The notes beneath the pieces were generated by a model. The model was not told where the DNA came from and made no database searches. It worked only from the letters and a program-made list of their open reading frames with translations. From the NCBI RefSeq assembly GCF_000421185.1, contig NZ_ATWJ01000010.1, positions 186,001 to 250,000 on the forward strand: a stretch of DNA of 64,000 bases, read 5' to 3'. The stretch comes from Ornithinimicrobium pekingense DSM 21552 (GTDB taxonomy: Bacteria > Actinomycetota > Actinomycetes > Actinomycetales > Dermatophilaceae). The translations under genes and the position numbers were made by a program. Numbering within the stretch: the first letter of the stretch is position 1; every line of letters starts with the position of its first letter. Below, piece by piece: positions 22,409 to 31,637 of this stretch.

Positions 22409-23065
22409 TCAGGCGTTGACGACCTCGACCAGCACGGCCCGCGCACGGCCCACGGCGTCGTCGAGCACCGCGCGGCGCGGGTCGGGCAGGTCGGGCAGGT
22501 CCCTGCGGGGTATGCGGTGCAGCCGGCCGAGCGCGCCCGTCGCCAGCTCCTCCAGCGCCGCGGCGGTCAGACGCCGGTCTCCGCCCAGCACCAGTCCCCC
22601 GACCTGCCCCCCGGCCGCCTCCCCCTCGGCGAGCACGCGTGCGGCGTGGCCTGCGACCGCGTCGACGAGGACGTCGGCCTGGTTGGCGCGCCGCCGGGCG
22701 AAGCGCTGCTGGGACCAGCCCCCGGCCGCCGTCCGCGACTGGACGTGGCGCGTGCCCACCTTGTGCGCGAGGAGGCTGCCGTCCGGGGAGACCACCGCCG
22801 CGGCATACCCGCCCCGGCGCACGAGGACCACGAGCAGGGCGGGCGGGCGCGCCCACTCCCCCGGCTCCCACGCCGCGCCGGGCGGGTCGTCGACCGGTGC
22901 GTCGGTCCACGAGGTGAGCCTGGCCCACGAGCCGTCGGCGGCCGTGAGCAGGCACGACGACGGGGAGGTGGCCCGGTCGGTCGACCGAGCCACCTCCCCG
23001 TGCGAGGCGGCGAACCGCCGGACCCATCCGTCGAGGCGCTCGGGGGCGACCCGGACGGCGGTCAT
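22409..23065 (-). CDS. acVLRF1-family peptidyl-tRNA hydrolase / ribosome-rescue factor
   Basis: A 218-residue protein with the actinobacterial VLRF1 (Vms1/ANKZF1-like release factor) pattern. RTAAGGWSQQRFARRRANQ near residue 115 contains the catalytic-loop Gln and basic stretch, preceded by two strands (LLVVLVRRGGYAAAVV) and followed by the conserved LVLGGDRRLT. Known relatives release nascent chains from stalled tRNA; activity here is inferred from homology. The ATG at 23065 starts the domain. It lies 25 bp downstream of the SUF operon on the same strand, perhaps on the same transcript. Confidence 0.8.
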   Translation of the reverse strand: MTAVRVAPERLDGWVRRFAASHGEVARSTDRATSPSSCLLTAADGSWARLTSWTDAPVDDPPGAAWEPGEWARPPALLVVLVRRGGYAAAVVSPDGSLLAHKVGTRHVQSRTAAGGWSQQRFARRRANQADVLVDAVAGHAARVLAEGEAAGGQVGGLVLGGDRRLTAAALEELATGALGRLHRIPRRDLPDLPDPRRAVLDDAVGRARAVLVEVVNA

Positions 23066-23090
23066 GTCCAGCAGGTCAGGTGCGAGCCGC

Positions 23091-23423
23091 TCAGACGTTG
23101 AAGCCGAGGGCGCGCAGCTGCTCGCGGCCGTCCTCGGTGATCTTGTCCGGGCCCCACGGCGGCATCCAGACCCAGTTGATGCGGTGGCTGGGCACGAGGC
23201 CCTCCAGCGACTGGGCGACCTGGTCCTCGATGACGTCGGTCAGCGGGCAGGCCGCGCTGGTCAGCGTCATGTCGATGACCGCGTGGGCCTGGGGGTCGAC
23301 GGTCACGCCGTAGACGAGGCCGAGGTCGACGACGTTGATCCCGAGCTCGGGGTCGACGACGTCGCGCAGCGCCTCCTCGATGTCGGCGACGTTGGGCGGC
23401 TGGGGAAGGGTGGTCTCACTCAT
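23091..23423 (-). CDS. sufT: SufT-like (DUF59/MIP18) iron-sulfur assembly protein
   Basis: A 110-residue DUF59 protein. DIEEALRDVVDPELGINVVDLGLVYGV is the family core, and TSAACPLTDVIEDQ carries the conserved Cys before the helix. The C-terminus RINWVWMPPWGPDKI is typical of the actinobacterial SUF-linked form. SufT-type proteins help target or mature Fe-S proteins. Its ATG at 23423 overlaps the sufU stop by 4 nt (ATGA). Last gene of the SUF operon (Rv1466 position in mycobacteria). Confidence 0.92.
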   Translation of the reverse strand: MSETTLPQPPNVADIEEALRDVVDPELGINVVDLGLVYGVTVDPQAHAVIDMTLTSAACPLTDVIEDQVAQSLEGLVPSHRINWVWMPPWGPDKITEDGREQLRALGFNV

Positions 23424-23917
23424 CGTTCCTCCATGGTGGGGGCTGAGGGGGTGCTGGTGCTCGCCGACGAGATGTCGGCACCCGCACGGGCGAGCGCGTC
23501 GAGGTAGGCCGACCAGGGCAGCAGGGCGCACTTGACCCGGGCCGGGTAGCGGGCGACGCCGGCGAAGGCGACGCCGTCGCCGACCTGCTCCGGGTCACCC
23601 GGGTCGGTGCCCTTGCTGGTCAGCATGGCATGCAGGTGCCGGTAGGTGGTGAGGGTGTCCGCGAGGGGGCGGCCGAGGCACTCCTCGGCCAGGACCGAGG
23701 CGGACGCCACGGAGATCGAGCAGCCGAGGGCGTCGTAGGAGACGTCCTGCAGCACCGGACCGGCGCCGTCGGGCCCCTCCACGAGGTGGACCCGCAGACT
23801 GATCTCGTCGCCGCAGGTGGGGTTGACGTGGTTGACCTCCACGTCGTAGGGCTCGCGCAGGCCGGCGTGCTGCGGGCGCCGCGCGTGGTCGAGGATGAGC
23901 TCGCCGTACAGGTCCAT
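23420..23917 (-). CDS. sufU: SufU iron-sulfur assembly zinc protein
   Basis: A 165-residue SufU. The three conserved zinc-binding cysteines are in NPTCGDEI, ALGCSISVAS and ARVKCALLPW, and the SufU-specific insertion (LTTYRHLHAMLTSKGTD) separates it from IscU. SufU takes persulfide sulfur from SufS. The C-terminus has a Ser/Thr/Pro tail beyond the usual end. Its ATG shares one base with the sufS stop and its stop overlaps the next ATG, so it is tightly coupled. Confidence 0.94.
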   Translation of the reverse strand: MDLYGELILDHARRPQHAGLREPYDVEVNHVNPTCGDEISLRVHLVEGPDGAGPVLQDVSYDALGCSISVASASVLAEECLGRPLADTLTTYRHLHAMLTSKGTDPGDPEQVGDGVAFAGVARYPARVKCALLPWSAYLDALARAGADISSASTSTPSAPTMEER

Positions 23918-25239
23918 CAGCCGGCCACCCCGAAGATCTGCGGCGCCCGGTCGAGCGCCGCGGCGAAGGCGTCGATCTCCTCGGGCGTGGTGTAGACCGA
24001 GAAGCTGGCGCGGGTGGAGGCCGGGACGCGCAGGCGGCGGTGCAGGGGCCAGGCGCAGTGGTGGCCGGTGCGGACCGCGACCCCGGCGTCGTCGAGGACC
24101 TGCCCGACGTCGTGCGGGTGGATGCCGTCGACGACGAAGGAGACGGCACCGACCCGGTCGGCCGGGTCGGTGGGGCCCAGGACCCGCACCCAGGGGCGCT
24201 CGGCCAGGACGGCCAGGGCGTGGCGCACCAGGCTCTGGTCGTGCGCCTCGACCCGGTCCATCCCGAGCGCGGTGAGGTAGTCCAGCGCCGCGGCCAGGCC
24301 GACGGCCTGGGCGGCCATGGGGACCCCGGCCTCGAACTTCTGCGGCGGCGGTGCCCAGGTGGACCCCTCCATCCGCACGACCTCGATCATCGACCCTCCG
24401 GTGAGGAAGGGTGGCATGGCCTCGAGCAACCTCCGCCGGGCCCACAGGACGCCGACCCCCGAGGGGCCCAGGGTCTTGTGGCCGGTGAAGACCAGCGCGT
24501 CCACACCGGACTCCGGGGTGGTCAGGCCGGTGATGTCCAGGTGCGGGGCGGACTGGCAGGCGTCGACGAAGACCAGCGCACCGACGGCGCGGGCCGCGGC
24601 CACGACGGGCGCCAGGTCGACGTGGGTGCCGAGCACGTTGGACACGTGCGTCACGGCGACGACCTTGGTGCGCTCCCCGACGACGGCGGACGGGTCCTGC
24701 AGGTAGCCGTCGTCGGTCACGCCGACCCACCGCAGGGTCGCCCCTGTGCGGCGGCACAGCTCCTGCCACGGCACGAGGTTGGCGTGGTGCTCCATCTCGG
24801 TCACCACGACCTCGTCGCCCGGGCCGAGCCGCAGCCGGTCGGCCCACTCCTCGTCGACGCCGTCCAGCGCGCCCGGCGCGGCCGCGTTGGAGAAGGCGTA
24901 GGCGAGCAGGTTCAGGCCCTCCGTGCCGTTCTTGGTGAAGACGACCTGCCCCGCGTCGGCACCGAGGAAGCGGGCGACCGTCTCCCGGGCGCCCTCGAAG
25001 GCCTCGGTCGCCTCCTCGGCCAGCTGGTGGGCGCCGCGGTGGACGGCGGCGTTGTGCCTCTCGTAGAACTCACGCTCGGCGTCGAGGACGACGCGCGGCT
25101 TCTGCGAGGTGGCACCGCTGTCGAGGTAGACGAGGGGCCGGTCCTCGCGCACGGTGCGCGCGAGCAGGGGGAAGTCCGCCCGGATGCGGGCGAGCTCCTC
25201 GGTCCCGAACGGCTCGGCGGCCTGCCGGCCCCACGTCAT
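23917..25239 (-). CDS. sufS: Cysteine desulfurase SufS
   Basis: A 440-residue PLP enzyme that takes sulfur from cysteine for Fe-S clusters. The PLP lysine is in DALVFTGHKTLGPSGVG, upstream FVDACQSAPH carries the Asp that contacts PLP, and the persulfide Cys is in RTGHHCAWPL (group II pattern). The N-terminal ~25 residues are a normal extension. It is 14 bp downstream of sufC, with a GGAGG-type site (TGAGGGAGGATCAGGGT) upstream. Confidence 0.96.
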   Translation of the reverse strand: MTWGRQAAEPFGTEELARIRADFPLLARTVREDRPLVYLDSGATSQKPRVVLDAEREFYERHNAAVHRGAHQLAEEATEAFEGARETVARFLGADAGQVVFTKNGTEGLNLLAYAFSNAAAPGALDGVDEEWADRLRLGPGDEVVVTEMEHHANLVPWQELCRRTGATLRWVGVTDDGYLQDPSAVVGERTKVVAVTHVSNVLGTHVDLAPVVAAARAVGALVFVDACQSAPHLDITGLTTPESGVDALVFTGHKTLGPSGVGVLWARRRLLEAMPPFLTGGSMIEVVRMEGSTWAPPPQKFEAGVPMAAQAVGLAAALDYLTALGMDRVEAHDQSLVRHALAVLAERPWVRVLGPTDPADRVGAVSFVVDGIHPHDVGQVLDDAGVAVRTGHHCAWPLHRRLRVPASTRASFSVYTTPEEIDAFAAALDRAPQIFGVAG

Positions 25240-25253
25240 ACCCTGATCCTCCC

Positions 25254-26012
<759 letters not shown>

Positions 26013-26065
26013 GCGTGCTCCTTCGTGCGGGAGGTCAAAAGGGGTATGGGGTGTGCTGGGACGGG

Positions 26066-26401
26066 TCAGTCGGCCAGCGTGACGTAGACGTCGTCGCCGT
26101 CGAGGGTGACCGTGTGGACCGCGATCGGGGCGGTGGCGGGCAGCTGCTTGGGCTCACCGGTGCGCATGTCGAACTGCGACCCGTGCAACCAGCACTCGAT
26201 CAGCCCGTCCTCGACCTCGCCCTCGGCGAGCGAGACGTTGGCGTGGGTGCACGTGTCGTCGAAGGCGTGGACGGTGCCCTCGGAGTCGCGGGCGATGGTC
26301 ACCCGGCGACCGCCGATGTCGGCCACGACCGCGCCCACGTCGGGCAGGTCGTCGACGCTGCAGACGTGGACCGCCTCACCCGTGCGCAGCTGCTCGCTCA
26401 T
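26066..26401 (-). CDS. Rieske-type [2Fe-2S] ferredoxin of the SUF operon
   Basis: A 111-residue soluble Rieske protein. Cluster ligands are C51-T-H53 and C70-W-L-H73, without the extra disulfide cysteines of the bc1 type, so it is a ferredoxin of the dioxygenase/NirD kind. No signal peptide: cytoplasmic. It lies between sufD and sufC and its ATG overlaps the sufD stop by 4 nt. Such a gene is common in actinobacterial SUF operons; a role as electron donor during cluster assembly is inferred, not shown. Confidence 0.9.
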   Translation of the reverse strand: MSEQLRTGEAVHVCSVDDLPDVGAVVADIGGRRVTIARDSEGTVHAFDDTCTHANVSLAEGEVEDGLIECWLHGSQFDMRTGEPKQLPATAPIAVHTVTLDGDDVYVTLAD

Positions 26402-27621
26402 GCGCTCGCCGGCTCCAGGCCGATCGTCAGCTCCAGCTCCTCGTCGATCGCGGCCATGAGGGTGTCCACGACCTCCGGGACGCCGATCTTGGCGATGATG
26501 TCGGCGAAGAAGCCACGCACGACCAGGCGGCGCGCCTCGTCCATCCCGATGCCGCGCGACATCAGGTAGAAGAGCTGCTCGTCGTCGAAGCGACCGGTCG
26601 AGCTGGCGTGCCCGGCACCGGCGATCTCCCCGGTCTCGATCTCCAGGTTGGGGACCGAGTCGGCGCGGGCGCCGTCGGTGAGCACGAGGTTGCGGTTGAG
26701 CTCGTAGGTCTCGATGCCCTCGGCCTCCTTGCGGATGAGGACGTCGCCGACCCACACGGTGCGCGCCGTGTCGCCCTGCAGCGCACCCTTGTAGGTGACC
26801 AGGGAGGTGCAGTGCGGCGCGTTGTGGTCGACGAAGGACCGGTGCTCCAGGTGCTGCCCCGCGTCGGCGAAGTAGACGCCGAGCAGGGTCGCGTCGCCGC
26901 CGGGGCCGGCGTAGCGGACGTTGGAGTTGACCCGCACGATGCTGCCGCCGAGCGTGACGGCGATGTGCTTGTAGGTCGCGTCGCGGCCGACGAGGGCCTC
27001 GTGCTGGCCCAGGTGGACCGCGTCGTCGTCCCAGCGCTGCAGGGTGACCACGGTCAGCTGCGCCCCGTCGCCGACGATGACCTCGAGGTTGCCGGTGTGG
27101 TCGGCGCTGCCGGTGTGGTCGAGCACGACCAGGGCCTTGCTGTGACGACCCGCCTCGAGCACGTAGTGGGCGTTGCTGCGACGGCCCGCACCGTTGCCGT
27201 GCACCCTCACGCGCACCGGCTCGGCATACTGCGCCTCGGCGGGGATGCTGAGGTGGAGCGCCTCGGGGGTGTTGGCGCTGGCCACGGCGGCGCCGCGGTC
27301 CTCGGGCACCAGCACGGTGCCGCGGGGTGCCTCGCCCGGGGCGAGGGAGCCGCGGATCGCCTCGGCCGGGGCCTCGACCTGGAAGTCGGCCGCGTGGTCG
27401 CCGGTGGTGTCGGTCGGGCTGTCCGACAGGACGTTGCCGAGCCGGTCGACCGGGGTGAAGCGCCACTCCTCCTCACGGCCGGTCGGCAGGCCGAAGGCGT
27501 CCGCGTCGAAGGACCGCTGGCGCGCGGCACGCGACTGGTCGGGGATCCGGTGGTCGCCGCCCAGCTGGCCGGCGGGGTCGACATGGGTCTTCTCGGTGTT
27601 CTCGTCGATCAGAAGCGACAT
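26398..27621 (-). CDS. sufD: Fe-S cluster assembly protein SufD
   Basis: A 407-residue beta-helix scaffold subunit. FGLPTGREEEWRFTPVDRL near residue 45 is the SufD N-terminal signature, and the C-terminal core has EIAGAGHASSTGRFDDEQLF followed by YLMSRGIGMDEARRLVVRGF, the shared SufB/SufD helix pair. The catalytically important His is present (GHASS). It pairs with SufB and SufC. The ATG overlaps the sufB stop by one base (TGATG). Confidence 0.95.
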   Translation of the reverse strand: MSLLIDENTEKTHVDPAGQLGGDHRIPDQSRAARQRSFDADAFGLPTGREEEWRFTPVDRLGNVLSDSPTDTTGDHAADFQVEAPAEAIRGSLAPGEAPRGTVLVPEDRGAAVASANTPEALHLSIPAEAQYAEPVRVRVHGNGAGRRSNAHYVLEAGRHSKALVVLDHTGSADHTGNLEVIVGDGAQLTVVTLQRWDDDAVHLGQHEALVGRDATYKHIAVTLGGSIVRVNSNVRYAGPGGDATLLGVYFADAGQHLEHRSFVDHNAPHCTSLVTYKGALQGDTARTVWVGDVLIRKEAEGIETYELNRNLVLTDGARADSVPNLEIETGEIAGAGHASSTGRFDDEQLFYLMSRGIGMDEARRLVVRGFFADIIAKIGVPEVVDTLMAAIDEELELTIGLEPASA

Positions 27622-29042
27622 CAGCCGACGGCTCCTTCCATCTGCAGCTCGATGAGGCGGTTGAGCTCGAGGGCGTACTCCATGGGCAGCTCACGGGCGA
27701 TGGGCTCGACGAACCCGCGCACGATCATCGCCATGGCCTCGGTCTCGGACAGGCCTCGGGACATCAGGTAGAACATCTGGTCCTCGGACACCTTGGAGAC
27801 GGTCGCCTCGTGGCCCATCTGCACGTCGTCCTCGCGGACGTCGACGTAGGGGTAGGTGTCGGACCGGGAGATCTGGTCGACCAGCAGCGCGTCGCAGACC
27901 ACCGAGGACCTGCTGTGGTGGGCACCCTCGTTGATCTGGACCAGGCCGCGGTAGGACGAGCGGCCGCCGCCACGGGCCACCGACTTGGACACGATGGTCG
28001 AGGAGGTGTGCGGCGCGGCGTGCACCATCTTGGAGCCGGCGTCCTGGTGCTGGCCCTCGCCGGCGAAGGCGATGGACAGCGTCTCGCCCTTGGCGTGCTC
28101 GCCCAGGAGGTAGACGGCCGGGTACTTCATGGTGACCTTGGAGCCGATGTTGCCGTCGATCCACTCCATGGTCGCGCCCTCGTCGCAGGTCGCGCGCTTG
28201 GTGACCAGGTTGTAGACGTTGTTGGACCAGTTCTGGATCGTCGTGTAGCGCACGCGGGCGTTCTTCTTCACGACGATCTCGACGACGGCGCTGTGCAGGC
28301 TGTCGGTCTTGTAGATCGGTGCGGTGCAGCCCTCGACGTAGTGCACGTAGGAGCCCTCGTCGGCGATGATCAGCGTCCGCTCGAACTGGCCCATGTTCTC
28401 GGTGTTGATCCGGAAGTAGGCCTGCAGCGGGATCTCGACGTGCACGCCCTTGGGGACGTAGATGAACGAGCCGCCCGACCACACCGCGGTGTTGAGCGAG
28501 GCGAACTTGTTGTCACCGGTCGGGATGACCGAGCCGAAGTACTCCCGGAAGAGCTCCTCGTGCTCGCGCAGGCCGGTGTCGGTGTCGACGAAGATGACGC
28601 CCTGCTCCTCCAGGTCCTCGCGGATCTGGTGGTAGACGACCTCGGACTCGTACTGCGCGGCGACGCCGGCGACGAGGCGCTGCTTCTCGGCCTCGGGGAT
28701 GCCCAGGCGGTCGTAGGTGTTCTTGATGTCCTCGGGCAGGTCCTCCCAGCTGGTGGCCTGCTTCTCAGTGGACTTCACGAAGTACTTGATCGTGTCGAAG
28801 TTGATGTCCGACAGGTCGGCGCCCCAGTGCGGCATCGGCTTCTTGTCGAACAGGCGCAGGCCCTTGAGGCGGGTCTGCAGCATCCAGTCGGGCTCGCTCT
28901 TGCGGCCGGAGATGTCGCGGACGACGTCCTCGCTCAGGCCGCGCCGTGCGGAGGCGCCGGCCTCGTCGCTGTCGGCCCAGCCGTACTCGTAGCGCCCGAG
29001 GTCCTTCAGACCCGGGTTCAGCTCCTCGATGTTCGTGCTCAT
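27621..29042 (-). CDS. sufB: Fe-S cluster assembly protein SufB
   Basis: A 473-residue scaffold subunit, the usual length without an intein. [23 protein letters not shown], the Cys-containing [21 protein letters not shown], and the C-terminal [20 protein letters not shown] are conserved. Some mycobacterial sufB genes carry an intein; this one does not. The ATG overlaps the sufR stop by 4 nt (ATGA), so regulator and scaffold are translated together, as in other actinobacterial suf operons. Confidence 0.97.
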   Translation of the reverse strand: MSTNIEELNPGLKDLGRYEYGWADSDEAGASARRGLSEDVVRDISGRKSEPDWMLQTRLKGLRLFDKKPMPHWGADLSDINFDTIKYFVKSTEKQATSWEDLPEDIKNTYDRLGIPEAEKQRLVAGVAAQYESEVVYHQIREDLEEQGVIFVDTDTGLREHEELFREYFGSVIPTGDNKFASLNTAVWSGGSFIYVPKGVHVEIPLQAYFRINTENMGQFERTLIIADEGSYVHYVEGCTAPIYKTDSLHSAVVEIVVKKNARVRYTTIQNWSNNVYNLVTKRATCDEGATMEWIDGNIGSKVTMKYPAVYLLGEHAKGETLSIAFAGEGQHQDAGSKMVHAAPHTSSTIVSKSVARGGGRSSYRGLVQINEGAHHSRSSVVCDALLVDQISRSDTYPYVDVREDDVQMGHEATVSKVSEDQMFYLMSRGLSETEAMAMIVRGFVEPIARELPMEYALELNRLIELQMEGAVG

Positions 29043-29842
29043 CGCGTTGACCTCTCGTCGGCGGGGTGGTCGGTGGTGCGGTCGGTGGTGCGGGGTATGA
29101 CGTAGGGGCGGGCCTTGGCGCGCTCCTCGTCGCTCGGGGGGCCGGTGCCCACGGCACCGGTCGGGACGAACGTGGTGCAGACATGCTCGCCGCCGGCCAG
29201 CGTGGCCAGCCGCTGCACGTGCACGCCGAGGATGCGCGAGATCGCGTCGGTCTCGGCGTCGCAGAAGTGGCGGAACTCGCTGGCCACCGACCGCACAGGG
29301 CAGTGGCCCTGGCACAGCTGGATACCGGCGAGCCCGGTGCCCTGGCCGACCGGTCGGGCCGAGGCAGCATACCCCTCGACCGACAGGGCGGCGGCCAGCG
29401 CCTCGGCGCGGGCGTCGACGTCGTCGGGGTCGGCCCCGGTGTCGGCCAGCTGCTGCTCGACGGCGGCGCGCAGCCGGGTCTCCAGGACCGACATCTGCTG
29501 GTCGGCGAAGCTCTCGACCGCCTGCTCCCCCACCGTGTCGGCGAGGTAGTGCAGGGCCGCCGTGGCGACGTCGTCGTAGGTGCTGCGGAACTGGTCCTGG
29601 CCCAGCGCGGTGAGCACGTAGGAGCGGGCGGGACGGCCGCGGCCGCGCTTGGCGCGGGCGGGTGCCTCGTACTCGGCGATGACTCCCGCGAGCTCCAGCG
29701 CGTCCAGGTGACGGCGGACCGCGGCCGGGGTCAGGCCCAGCTCCTTGGCGAGCGTGCTCGCGCTGACCGGGCCCTGCTCCCCCACGGCTCGACGCACCCG
29801 GTCCCGCGTGCGGGACTCGCTGTGCATCTCGACCAAATTCAC
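29039..29842 (-). CDS. sufR: SufR-type Fe-S sensing transcriptional regulator
   Basis: A 267-residue winged-helix repressor. The N-terminal HTH reads [20 protein letters not shown], followed by the wing [17 protein letters not shown]. The C-terminal half has the cluster cysteines LCQGHCPV ... FRHFCDAE plus a later Cys (EHVCTTF), the SufR pattern. Known SufR represses its own suf operon when clusters are sufficient. GTG 29842 is chosen because a TTGGAC-N17-CACAAT promoter would start the mRNA at this base; ATG 29827 (262 residues) is the alternative. First gene of sufR-B-D-Rieske-C-S-U-T. Confidence 0.9.
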   Translation of the reverse strand: MNLVEMHSESRTRDRVRRAVGEQGPVSASTLAKELGLTPAAVRRHLDALELAGVIAEYEAPARAKRGRGRPARSYVLTALGQDQFRSTYDDVATAALHYLADTVGEQAVESFADQQMSVLETRLRAAVEQQLADTGADPDDVDARAEALAAALSVEGYAASARPVGQGTGLAGIQLCQGHCPVRSVASEFRHFCDAETDAISRILGVHVQRLATLAGGEHVCTTFVPTGAVGTGPPSDEERAKARPYVIPRTTDRTTDHPADERSTR

Positions 29843-29877
29843 TACTCCATTGTGACCTATTTGCAGGACAGGTCCAA
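29839..29877 (-). promoter_or_regulatory. suf operon promoter with candidate SufR operator
   Basis: Minus strand: -35 TTGGAC (29877-29872), 17-bp spacer, -10 CACAAT (29854-29849), predicted start at the GTG at 29842. An inverted repeat TCACnA-N5-TnGTGA (29839-29855) spans the start and covers the -10, where a repressor would block initiation. The segment is clearly more A/T-rich than its surroundings. Confidence 0.6.
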
Positions 29878-29938
29878 AGGCAGGGTGGCCTAACCCCTCC
29901 GCGGGCGGTGTGGGGACGGGGTGCCCCGGCGGGGCAAC

Positions 29939-29944
29939 TAGAGT
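29939..29944 (+). promoter_or_regulatory. -10 element of the ABC ATPase gene
   Basis: TAGAGT ends 7 nt before the GTG at 29952, consistent with a leaderless mRNA. No clear -35 upstream. Confidence 0.4.
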
Positions 29945-29951
29945 GCGGACC

Positions 29952-30674
29952 GTGCATCCCACCCCGTCCGAGGCGCTCGTCATGCAGGACGTGACCCGTC
30001 GCTTCGGCACCGTGAACGCCCTGCAGGGGCTGTCCTGGAGCGCCCGCGCCGGGGAGGTCACGTGCGTGCTGGGGCCGAACGGGGCCGGCAAGACCACGTC
30101 GGTCGAGATCGCCACCGGCCTGCAGCGTCCCGACTCGGGGACGGTGCGCGTGCTGGGCGAGGACCCGTGGCGGGCCGACCCCGAGCACCGGGCCCGGGTC
30201 GGGGTGATGCTGCAGGACGGTGGCCTGCCCCAGTCGGTCCGCCCCGTCGCGCTGCTGCGCCACCTCGCACGCTTCTGGGGCCGACCCGCCGACCTCGACG
30301 CCCTGGTCGCGCGGCTGGGCATCGACGGCTTCGCCGGCACCACGGTCCGGCGCCTGTCGGGCGGCCAGCGTCAGCGGGTGGCCCTGGCCGCGGCTCTGGT
30401 GGGGCGACCCGAGGTCGCCTTCCTCGACGAGCCGACGGCGGGCCTGGACCCGCACTCCCGACGCGAGGTGCACGCCATCGTCCGTGAGGCCGCCGGGGCG
30501 GGCACCGCGGCCGTGGTCACCACCCACTCCTTCGACGAGGCCGAGCGCCTGGCCGACCACGTGGTCGTGATCGCCTCCGGCCGGGTCGTGGCCGACGGCA
30601 CCCTCGCCGAGGTCGCGGGCGAGGACGGCCTGGAGCAGGTCTACTTCGCCCTCACGGACGGGGGCGCGCGATGA
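29952..30674 (+). CDS. ABC transporter ATP-binding protein (two-gene exporter)
   Basis: A 240-residue ATPase. Walker A is [16 protein letters not shown], signature [15 protein letters not shown], Walker [20 protein letters not shown]-loop [11 protein letters not shown]: the drug/nodulation-type exporter class. The GTG at 29952 has TAGAGT 7 nt upstream. It overlaps the permease gene by 4 nt (ATGA). It diverges from the suf operon, as Rv1458c does in M. tuberculosis, and is followed by the haem A genes. Because this neighbourhood is conserved, a link to cofactor biogenesis is possible but unproven. Confidence 0.9.
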   Translation: MHPTPSEALVMQDVTRRFGTVNALQGLSWSARAGEVTCVLGPNGAGKTTSVEIATGLQRPDSGTVRVLGEDPWRADPEHRARVGVMLQDGGLPQSVRPVALLRHLARFWGRPADLDALVARLGIDGFAGTTVRRLSGGQRQRVALAAALVGRPEVAFLDEPTAGLDPHSRREVHAIVREAAGAGTAAVVTTHSFDEAERLADHVVVIASGRVVADGTLAEVAGEDGLEQVYFALTDGGAR

Positions 30675-31516
30675 GCGACCCGGCCGCCCGGGCCGGGGTC
30701 GAGGGCGCAGCCGACGACGAGGCCACCGGGCGTACCGCACCGGCCGCACCGGCCACCGGGCGTGCGGCACCTGCCCGCACCCGGGTCCTGGCCCAGGCGA
30801 GGTTCGAGGCCGTCGGGCTGCTGAGCCACGGCGAGCAGCTGCTCGTCTCGATCGTCCTGCCCCTGCTCGCCCTCGTCGCCCTCGCGCTCGTCGACTACCC
30901 CGAGCTCGCCGTGGGTCCCTGGGACGGTGCGCGGCGCATCGACGTGCTCACCCCCGGGGTCCTCGCGCTGGCAGTGATGTCGACCGCGTTCACCGGACAG
31001 GCCATCCTGCTGGGGTTCGAGCGGCGCTGGGGCGTGCTGCGGCTGCTGGGGACCACCCCGCTGGGCCGGGGCGGCCTGCTCGCCGCCAAGGCCCTGTCCG
31101 TGCTGGCGGTCCTCGCCGTCCAGCTCGTGGTCATCGGCGCGGTCGCGGCGCTGCTGGGCTGGCGGCCCGACCCGTTCGGGCTGGTCGTCGCGCTGGTCAC
31201 GGTGGTCCTGGGCGCGACGGTGTTCGCGCTGCTGGCCGCCTGCCTCGGCGGGACCCTGCGCGCGGAGGCGGTGCTGGCCCTCGCCAACCTCGTGTGGGTG
31301 CTGCTGGCGGCCGGGGGCGGGGTGCTGCTGCCCGCCCGGGTCCTGCCCGAGCCGTTGGCGCTCCTCGTCGGCCTGCTGCCCTCGGCCGCGCTGGGTGACG
31401 GCCTGCGCACCGCGCTCGTCGACGGTGGGGTGGACCTGCGGGCGTTCCTGGTCCTGCTCCTCTGGGGCGTGCTCGCGGCCGTCGTCGCCCGCCGCTACCT
31501 GCGCTGGTCGGACTGA
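30671..31516 (+). CDS. ABC transporter permease (ABC-2 type)
   Basis: A 281-residue membrane protein with about six hydrophobic segments after a ~45-residue Ala/Thr/Pro-rich cytoplasmic N-terminus containing a short duplicated stretch (near-repeats of ATGR-APA). [12 protein letters not shown]-like and [22 protein letters not shown] segments fit the ABC-2 exporter family (the latter is the intracellular coupling helix). Its ATG overlaps the ATPase stop. Substrate unknown. It converges on ctaA over a 121-bp gap that contains a large inverted repeat. Confidence 0.88.
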   Translation: MSDPAARAGVEGAADDEATGRTAPAAPATGRAAPARTRVLAQARFEAVGLLSHGEQLLVSIVLPLLALVALALVDYPELAVGPWDGARRIDVLTPGVLALAVMSTAFTGQAILLGFERRWGVLRLLGTTPLGRGGLLAAKALSVLAVLAVQLVVIGAVAALLGWRPDPFGLVVALVTVVLGATVFALLAACLGGTLRAEAVLALANLVWVLLAAGGGVLLPARVLPEPLALLVGLLPSAALGDGLRTALVDGGVDLRAFLVLLLWGVLAAVVARRYLRWSD

Positions 31517-31550
31517 CCGACCCGTCGCCCCCGCCCGCCTGACCCGACGA

Positions 31551-31616
31551 CTCACGACGCGTCGTTGTCAGGACGTCGTGATGCATCGTGCGTTCTCGAC
31601 AAGAACGCGTCGTGAG
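31551..31616. repeat. Extragenic 19-bp inverted repeat (REP/MITE-like)
   Basis: CTCACGACGCGTCGTTGTC (31551-31569) and GACAAGAACGCGTCGTGAG (31598-31616) are inverted copies with two mismatches. The 28-nt centre contains the palindrome GATGCATC and imperfect inner symmetry. It lies between convergent genes. The rarity of A/T-rich palindromes here and the arm length fit a repetitive extragenic palindrome or a short transposon footprint; a terminator role is also possible. No second copy was noticed in this window. Confidence 0.6.
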
Positions 31617-31637
31617 TGGCCGCAGGGCCGGCTGCGG

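Noticed and set aside
27621-29042. Possible intein in SufB, as in some mycobacteria.
   Set aside because: The protein has the normal 473-residue length and the conserved segments are continuous.
27810-29105. 431-codon plus-strand frame opposite sufB.
   Set aside because: Antisense shadow with no recognisable domain; sufB is intact on the other strand.
30700-30780. Short near-repeat in the N-terminus of the ABC permease, considered as a possible tandem-repeat locus.
   Set aside because: Only two imperfect units of an Ala/Thr/Pro-rich stretch; ordinary low-complexity coding sequence.
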